Assembly (NCBI GenBank): GCA_047620505.1
Contig: JBLHKS010000075.1
Location: 1 to 29,314, forward strand
Direction of reading: 5' to 3'
DNA from: JBLHKS01 sp047620505
Lineage (GTDB): Bacteria; Verrucomicrobiota; Verrucomicrobiia; Verrucomicrobiales; DEV007
DNA length: 29,314 nucleotides
The notes below the pieces were generated by a model. It searched no databases. It worked only from the letters and a program-made list of their open reading frames with translations, and was not told where the DNA came from. Position 1 is the first letter of the stretch. Every line of letters begins with the position of its first letter. A program made the translations under genes and the position numbers. Shown piece after piece: positions 24,634 to 29,314 of the stretch.

Positions 24634-25626
24634 ATGGCAGTTGAAAAAAAACTGACAATCGTTTCCACGTGCACCAACCAAAAACGTGGTTCCGTTTCAG
24701 GTGAGTTTCACCTAAGCAAATTCGCAGGACGTTTTCATCGAGACTCTGCGAGGGCATGGGTTACGACCTTGGAGGCAACCAGAGCAGGCATACCTGCTCG
24801 CGATCTCTACTTGGGATCTCACTGGCGGGAGTCACTCGCGTGCGAGGTTTCCGCCGAGGAGCAAGGAATCGATGGGGATCTGTGGGTGCTTTCGGCGGGA
24901 TATGGTCTGATTGCGTCCTCCGAACTCACGACTCCTTATGCCGCCTCGTTTGCGGCAGGCGCCGACAGTATTCAAAACCTGAACTGGCCGAGCGACTTTT
25001 CACCTGACCAGAAAGCTAGGGAGTGGTGGAATCTTCTTCATCGGTATCGAAAACGTGATGGATTGGTCCGATTTTCGATCCTTGCGAAATCGAGGCAACC
25101 ACTGCTGATCATCCTTTCCCCGGAGTATTACAACGCGGTCGAACCCGAAATCATCGATCTCATTTCTGAAGGGGTAAATGTTCTCATCGTCAGCGCCGGC
25201 CTCTACCGAAATCTGAATTCTGCTTCACCCGTTGTTCGACCGCACATTCTTCCGTTTAGCGATAGTTTTAAGCAGGTTGACGACTACCTGAATAAGACAA
25301 ACGTCAGTCTGAATGCGCGATTGGGGACGTGGTTGGTTCGGAACTACAGCGATGCACTGTGGGAGGGCGTTGACACAGTGACGCCGATACTCCGTGAAAT
25401 TTCGAATAGACTTCCTGCGATGAAGCGCAAGGAGGTTAACCGCATGAGTGACGATGAAGTGATGGAGTTTATCGGAAGAAACTTCTCCGGATCGCTCAAT
25501 TCAGCCACAAGACTTCTGCGACATCTCCGGGGCACTGGACGGATGTCCTGTGAGCAAAAGCGGTTTGGGACGCTATTTCGCAGATACCAGCAATCGATAC
25601 AAAATGACCTCTTTGGCCATGAATAA
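24634..25626 (+). CDS. dpdC: Probable DpdC, putative dPreQ0 nitrile hydrolase (YaaA/DUF328-like N-terminal region)
   Basis: 330 aa. The N terminus (LTIVSTCTNQKRG, residues 7-19) and DLWVLSAGYGLI (82-93) match the pattern of the YaaA/DUF328-DUF6884 group, whose members begin with a C[ST]xxK-type motif followed by a SAxYGL motif. The remainder has another alternating strand-helix block (PLLIILSPEYYNAV, then VNVLIVSAGLYR) and a helical C terminus. In Salmonella, DpdC is needed to turn dPreQ0 in DNA into 2'-deoxy-7-amido-7-deazaguanosine. Position between dpdA and dpdB, and the lack of any other candidate in the locus, support the assignment. The stop overlaps the dpdB start by 8 bp. Direct homology to Salmonella DpdC was not checked. 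Confidence 0.68.
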   Translation: MAVEKKLTIVSTCTNQKRGSVSGEFHLSKFAGRFHRDSARAWVTTLEATRAGIPARDLYLGSHWRESLACEVSAEEQGIDGDLWVLSAGYGLIASSELTTPYAASFAAGADSIQNLNWPSDFSPDQKAREWWNLLHRYRKRDGLVRFSILAKSRQPLLIILSPEYYNAVEPEIIDLISEGVNVLIVSAGLYRNLNSASPVVRPHILPFSDSFKQVDDYLNKTNVSLNARLGTWLVRNYSDALWEGVDTVTPILREISNRLPAMKRKEVNRMSDDEVMEFIGRNFSGSLNSATRLLRHLRGTGRMSCEQKRFGTLFRRYQQSIQNDLFGHE

Positions 25627-26740
25627 GCAAATAACCGTCAGAGCGCTCAAAGTGTCCCAGGCCGGCAAGATTCCTCTCTATTCGTTCTACCTTCGCGGGG
25701 AAGAAATTCTGGAGGTAGCAGAAATTTCCAGAATCAAGCGAAATGAAGTGGGTTCGTTGTTGGGATATCAAAGAGGCGAAGTCAGTCGGCATATTGGTGA
25801 AATTACCGATTACATTGATTCCGGCGATGTGATTTTCCCGAATGCCATCATCCTTGCGATGTCTTCGGAAGTGAAATTCAAGCAAAGCCGAGGTCCCCAA
25901 GTCGGAATTCACGACACACAAGCGGGCGTATTGAATATTCCGATCGGCAAGGAGGGGGCGAAGGTTGCGTGGATTGTTGATGGTCAACAACGCACTCTCG
26001 CGCTCTCGAAAGCAAAACGGAAAAATCTTTTAGTTCCAATAACAGCTTTTGTTTCAGATGATTTTGAGATCCACCGCACGCAATTTCTCCTCGTCAACAA
26101 GGTGAAACCGTTGCCCAAAGGCCTAATCAATGAACTTCTTCCCATCGTTAATACGACCCTTCCCGCGAGTCTGGCGAAGAACAAGATTCCCTCGGCGCTG
26201 TGCGACGTTTTGAATCGTGATCCAGAGTCTCCATTTCAAGGTCTGATCATCCGTCAAACGACCCAGCGTAAAGAGGACAAGCGTGCGGTAATTGCCGACA
26301 ACAGCCTGCTTCAGATCATCAAAAACAGCCTCAATAGCCCTCACGGATGTCTCTATCAGCATCGCAACGTTGCAACGGGTGAGATTGATGTGGAGGCGGT
26401 GAGAAAGACGGTGAATCTGTTCTGGTCCGAGGTGCGGAACACGTTTCCCGAGGCGTGGGGAGCGCCGCCGCAAAAGAGTCGACTGATGGCAGGGGTCGGA
26501 ATCAAAGCCATGGGTGTTCTGATGGACCGAATCATGGGCAATCTTCATCCAGACGACGTGAACGCTCGGAAGCAGGTAAGGATCTATATGCAGCGCCTCA
26601 AACCCTCCTGTGCCTGGACCGCAGGTGTCTGGGAGATCCTCGACGGAGCGTCTTGGAACACTTTGCAGAATACGAGTCAGGATATTCGACGACTTTCCAA
26701 TGCTTTGGTGCGGGCATACATCCAGGTCGAAAGCACATGA
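25619..26740 (+). CDS. dpdB: DpdB, DGQHR-domain (DndB/ParB-like) protein (copy 1)
   Basis: 373 aa from the ATG at 25619, which overlaps the dpdC stop by 8 bp. An alternative ATG at 25604 and GTG at 25550 would overlap more. The DGQHR-family signature appears as IVDGQQRTLAL (119-129), preceded by LLGYQRGEV (47-55) and followed by FLLVNKVKPLPKGL, the conserved VNxxKPLP-type segment of DndB-like proteins. DpdB is required together with DpdA for preQ0 insertion in Salmonella, though reported as dispensable in some clusters. It may bind or hydrolyse nucleotide, by analogy with the ATPase activity described for Dpd/Dnd-family DGQHR proteins; that is inference. It ends in an ATGA overlap with the fused dpdA2-dpdB2 gene. 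Confidence 0.88.
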   Translation: MNKQITVRALKVSQAGKIPLYSFYLRGEEILEVAEISRIKRNEVGSLLGYQRGEVSRHIGEITDYIDSGDVIFPNAIILAMSSEVKFKQSRGPQVGIHDTQAGVLNIPIGKEGAKVAWIVDGQQRTLALSKAKRKNLLVPITAFVSDDFEIHRTQFLLVNKVKPLPKGLINELLPIVNTTLPASLAKNKIPSALCDVLNRDPESPFQGLIIRQTTQRKEDKRAVIADNSLLQIIKNSLNSPHGCLYQHRNVATGEIDVEAVRKTVNLFWSEVRNTFPEAWGAPPQKSRLMAGVGIKAMGVLMDRIMGNLHPDDVNARKQVRIYMQRLKPSCAWTAGVWEILDGASWNTLQNTSQDIRRLSNALVRAYIQVEST

Positions 26741-29067
26741 AGTTTTTCTTCGCCGAGAATTGCGACACGGTGGATCCGGATTTTGACTTTATTCGGGATC
26801 GACCAGCGCAAGGCCGCAATCGGAATCACGATTTGTTCGCACACGAGTTACTCGATTCTCCACCATATGACGGCATCTTGGTCTCTCGCGCGATCGTCGA
26901 AGGCAATACCAGTTCGAAGCGTTACTCCCAGGCACAGAAATACCGTGTTCTGCGGGAAGGTCTCCGAAATCATTTTCGCTTCCCAAGCCCGAACTTCAAG
27001 GGCGATCCCTTTGATTATCCGATCATGGGTGATTGCGGTTCCTTTTCCTACGTTGACCGGCGCATTCCACCCTGGGGACCCGATGACACCTTTGAATTCT
27101 ATTGCGCCGCCGGTGTTCAATACGGCGTCGCCCCGGACCACATAATTCTCGAGCACAACCCACTGTGGGATAAACCTCGCTTGCTTCCAATCCGCGTCGA
27201 GGAACGTGTCAATTTCACCATGAATTCCGCTGCCAAGTTTCTCGAACTCTCCCGGGCCTCCGGGAAAGAGTTTGTCCCAATTGGCCCAATTCAATGTTGG
27301 AGCGCAAAGTCGGCCGCAAAGCACGCGGTCGCGTTGGTTCGTCTCGGTTATCGATACCTGGGGTTAGGCGGCCTCGTCACGCGTAAGACGGATCAAATTT
27401 ACGATATGGTCGCCGAGATTCGCACCGTGATTCCTGTGGACATTCAACTGCACCTGTTCGGATTCAGCCGGCTTGACGATCTTGAAACGTTCGAAAACTT
27501 GGGTATCGATTCGTTCGATTCTACTGCGCCAATGCTCAAGTCATTCAAGGATGACGAGTTCAACTACTTCGACGTCAACGGCGAGCACTATTTGGCAATT
27601 CGCATCCCCCCTCGCGATGACGCCAAAGTGAAGCAACGTATCAAGAGCGGTCAATTGGAGGGAGAGGAAGTGCGGACGAAGGAAGACCGAGCGATGGCAG
27701 CCGTTCGAGCGTTCGGAAATGGAGAACTCCGCATCGAGCAAGCGCTGGACAGGATACACAACTACGAGATGACGATCCGGCCCGGAGTGGACCATCGTGC
27801 GGCCTACCGCCGCACGCTTCAGCATGAACCATGGAAACACTGCCCCTGCAACGTTTGCCGCCAGATCGGGATTGAAGTGATATTGCATCGAGGCCTGAAC
27901 CGCCACAAACGTCGAGGTTTTCACAACCTCTACATCCTCCATCAAAAGGTGAAAGCTCTCAGAAACATGAAAACTTTATCTCTCCCTTGCCTGAGGATTC
28001 AACAGTCAGAAGGCCGTTACATTTACTCCTTTGCAATAGACGGGAAGGATATCCAGAAATTTGCGTCGATCTCGCGAATCGCTCGAAACGAGAAAGGGGG
28101 TCTCGAGGGATATCAGCGTCCCGAGATTTTGACCCACATTGACGATATTAGGCGATATTTGGAGCAGTCCAATGCTGTCCTGCCAAATGCGTTGATCATC
28201 GCCTTTGATCGGAAACTTAAATTTACGGTGACAGGCGAGTCGAATGGAGACTCGGCTTTCGGCTTCCTTGAGATTCCTGTTTGCGATGGAAAGAAGACAG
28301 GCTGGGTGGTCGATGGACAACAACGTCTCGCAGCTCTGCGCCAAATGTCCGGACGGAGAATGACGGTCCCTGTGACCGCTATTGAGTCAAACGGGGTGGA
28401 AGACGAGCGTGAGCAATTCGTCCTCATCAACAACACCCGTCCACTTCCGAAGAGTCTCGTCTACGAATTGCTTCCCTCCTTAGGGGATTCGGTGCCTCCG
28501 AAATATCGACGCCGGCAGGCGGCTTACAACGTTCTTGAAATTCTCGCGACGGATCCAGATTCGCCATTCTATCATCGAATCAAAACGACTACATCGCTCC
28601 ACCTTCCCCATGCGAACATCAAGGATGTATCCGTGTTACGGATGATCGAGAACAGCGTCGAGAACGGTATCCTGGCTCGCTATCCTCAGACGCCAAAACC
28701 CCAGGCCCGAGTCCTGATTCAATACTGGACGGCAGTTAAAGAGGTTTTCCCTGATGCATGGCACTTGCCTCCAAAGGAAAGCCGACTCACCCACGGGGCG
28801 GGAATCATTAGCATGGGGTTTCTGATGGACGCGGTCGCGTTTTGTCTCAAACAGAATGACCGAAATCTTGCAACACATCTATTCCGCGTCGAGATCGAAG
28901 CGATCGCTTCGCAACTTGCATGGACCGAGGGATCTTGGAAATTGGCTCCTGAGATGTCGATCCCGTGGAATGAAATCCAGAATACCGGCCGTCACATCGA
29001 CCTGGTAACGAATTACCTCATCCGCGCCTATCGAAAAGTCACGACGAACGTAACTGTTACAATGTGA
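26737..29067 (+). CDS. DpdA2-DpdB2 fusion: second DNA-guanine transglycosylase joined in frame to a second DGQHR protein
   Basis: 776 aa from the ATG at 26737 (MKFFFAENCD), overlapping the dpdB stop by 4 bp. Residues 1-410 are a complete DpdA: GDCGSFSY (Asp99), YLGLGGL (207-213), LFGFSRL, SFDSTAP (Asp261), and the zinc site CPCNVC plus RGFHN (Cys369, Cys371, Cys374, His396). Residues 411-776 are a complete DpdB: LEGYQRPEI, WVVDGQQRLAAL (Asp526-Arg530) and FVLINNTRPLPKSL. Compared with copy 1 it has a longer segment between LVSR and RFPS. The junction residue Met411 (ATG 27967-27969) aligns with the start of stand-alone DpdB and has AAGGTGA about 13 nt upstream, so internal initiation could also give free DpdB2. 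All catalytic positions are kept in both halves, so it does not look like a decaying copy. Confidence 0.9.
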   Translation: MKFFFAENCDTVDPDFDFIRDRPAQGRNRNHDLFAHELLDSPPYDGILVSRAIVEGNTSSKRYSQAQKYRVLREGLRNHFRFPSPNFKGDPFDYPIMGDCGSFSYVDRRIPPWGPDDTFEFYCAAGVQYGVAPDHIILEHNPLWDKPRLLPIRVEERVNFTMNSAAKFLELSRASGKEFVPIGPIQCWSAKSAAKHAVALVRLGYRYLGLGGLVTRKTDQIYDMVAEIRTVIPVDIQLHLFGFSRLDDLETFENLGIDSFDSTAPMLKSFKDDEFNYFDVNGEHYLAIRIPPRDDAKVKQRIKSGQLEGEEVRTKEDRAMAAVRAFGNGELRIEQALDRIHNYEMTIRPGVDHRAAYRRTLQHEPWKHCPCNVCRQIGIEVILHRGLNRHKRRGFHNLYILHQKVKALRNMKTLSLPCLRIQQSEGRYIYSFAIDGKDIQKFASISRIARNEKGGLEGYQRPEILTHIDDIRRYLEQSNAVLPNALIIAFDRKLKFTVTGESNGDSAFGFLEIPVCDGKKTGWVVDGQQRLAALRQMSGRRMTVPVTAIESNGVEDEREQFVLINNTRPLPKSLVYELLPSLGDSVPPKYRRRQAAYNVLEILATDPDSPFYHRIKTTTSLHLPHANIKDVSVLRMIENSVENGILARYPQTPKPQARVLIQYWTAVKEVFPDAWHLPPKESRLTHGAGIISMGFLMDAVAFCLKQNDRNLATHLFRVEIEAIASQLAWTEGSWKLAPEMSIPWNEIQNTGRHIDLVTNYLIRAYRKVTTNVTVTM

Positions 29068-29314
29068 CGGAAAGTGCTTTCGGGCACTCACCCACAACTT
29101 CTGGCAGTCCGCGAGGCGCCCGGGCACCCGTTCTCAAGAAATTGCAAAAAATTGTCGAGTGATCGTTGAAAATCCAGGCGAGCGTATCGCGCCAGATTTT
29201 GAGGTCAAGAATCACAGGCATCCCACAGGGGGCAAAATTCGGCTGAAATCTTCGTTTCCACGGAGATTTGACGCCTGCGTTTGAGTTGGAGTTTTAGAAT
29301 TTCATCAGGTCATT
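29068..29314 (+). other. Non-coding tail after the last dpd gene
   Basis: 247 bp to the window end with no gene I can support. A weak hairpin AGTGC-TTTCGG-GCACT (29073-29088) follows the stop by 6 bp but lacks a T-run, so it is a poor intrinsic terminator. A 54-codon frame on the - strand (29057-29221) is open but unrecognised. Confidence 0.4.

Noticed and set aside
29073..29088. Hairpin after the last dpd gene as an intrinsic terminator
   Set aside because: The stem is only 5 bp and there is no T-run, so it is not called as a terminator.
29057..29221. 54-codon open frame on the - strand starting at 29221
   Set aside because: No recognised family or ribosome-binding site, overlaps the end of the dpdA2-dpdB2 gene, and the length is within chance.
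1..29314. CRISPR array, tRNA or rRNA genes, insertion sequences, attachment-site repeats
   Set aside because: Reading through the window, I saw no regularly spaced repeats, tRNA-like cloverleaf at gene borders, transposase motif or long flanking direct repeat.

Overview
The window (about 57-58% G+C by eye, dense genes, all on the + strand) looks like a chromosomal defence island. It holds a complete Dpd system, the 7-deazaguanine-in-DNA modification and restriction system known from Salmonella Montevideo, together with its own precursor pathway. A perfect 14-bp site matching the published Verrucomicrobia LexA consensus (TGTTC-N4-GAACA) lies in the main intergenic gap and is the best hint of host phylum (Verrucomicrobiota). 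That assignment is inference, since there is no rRNA or other phylogenetic marker here.

Layout. (1) 1-442: the 3' end of a broken gene resembling the phosphorothioation-associated putative methyltransferase family, split by a 5-bp tandem duplication. (2) 637-3757: queF, queC, queE, queD and folE2, covering GTP to preQ0 plus preQ0 reduction to preQ1. (3) 3767-4627: a gene close behind folE2 whose product looks like a divergent HhH-GPD DNA glycosylase with a C-terminal four-Cys loop. (4) 4628-5000: a non-coding gap with the LexA-type site and a terminator-like hairpin. (5) 5001-23121: dpdE, dpdF, dpdG, dpdH, dpdI, a dpdJ-dpdK fusion and dpdD. Five of the six junctions are 4-bp ATGA overlaps. 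These are the restriction-side genes: SNF2-like, RecQ-like and DEAD/DEAH helicases, a P-loop ATPase and a PLD-type nuclease domain. (6) 23266-29067: the base-insertion module, with dpdA, a probable dpdC, dpdB, and a second DpdA fused in frame to a second DpdB. (7) 29068-29314: no supported gene.

How the parts work together. FolE2, QueD, QueE and QueC make preQ0. DpdA, with DpdB, exchanges a guanine in DNA for preQ0. DpdC is thought to hydrolyse the nitrile to give 2'-deoxy-7-amido-7-deazaguanosine. DpdD-K attack DNA lacking the mark. The unusual parts are the duplicated and fused DpdA-DpdB, the DpdJ-DpdK fusion, the linked glycosylase-like protein, QueF inside the locus (which drains preQ0 or supplies preQ1), and a possible SOS-type operator ahead of the restriction operon.
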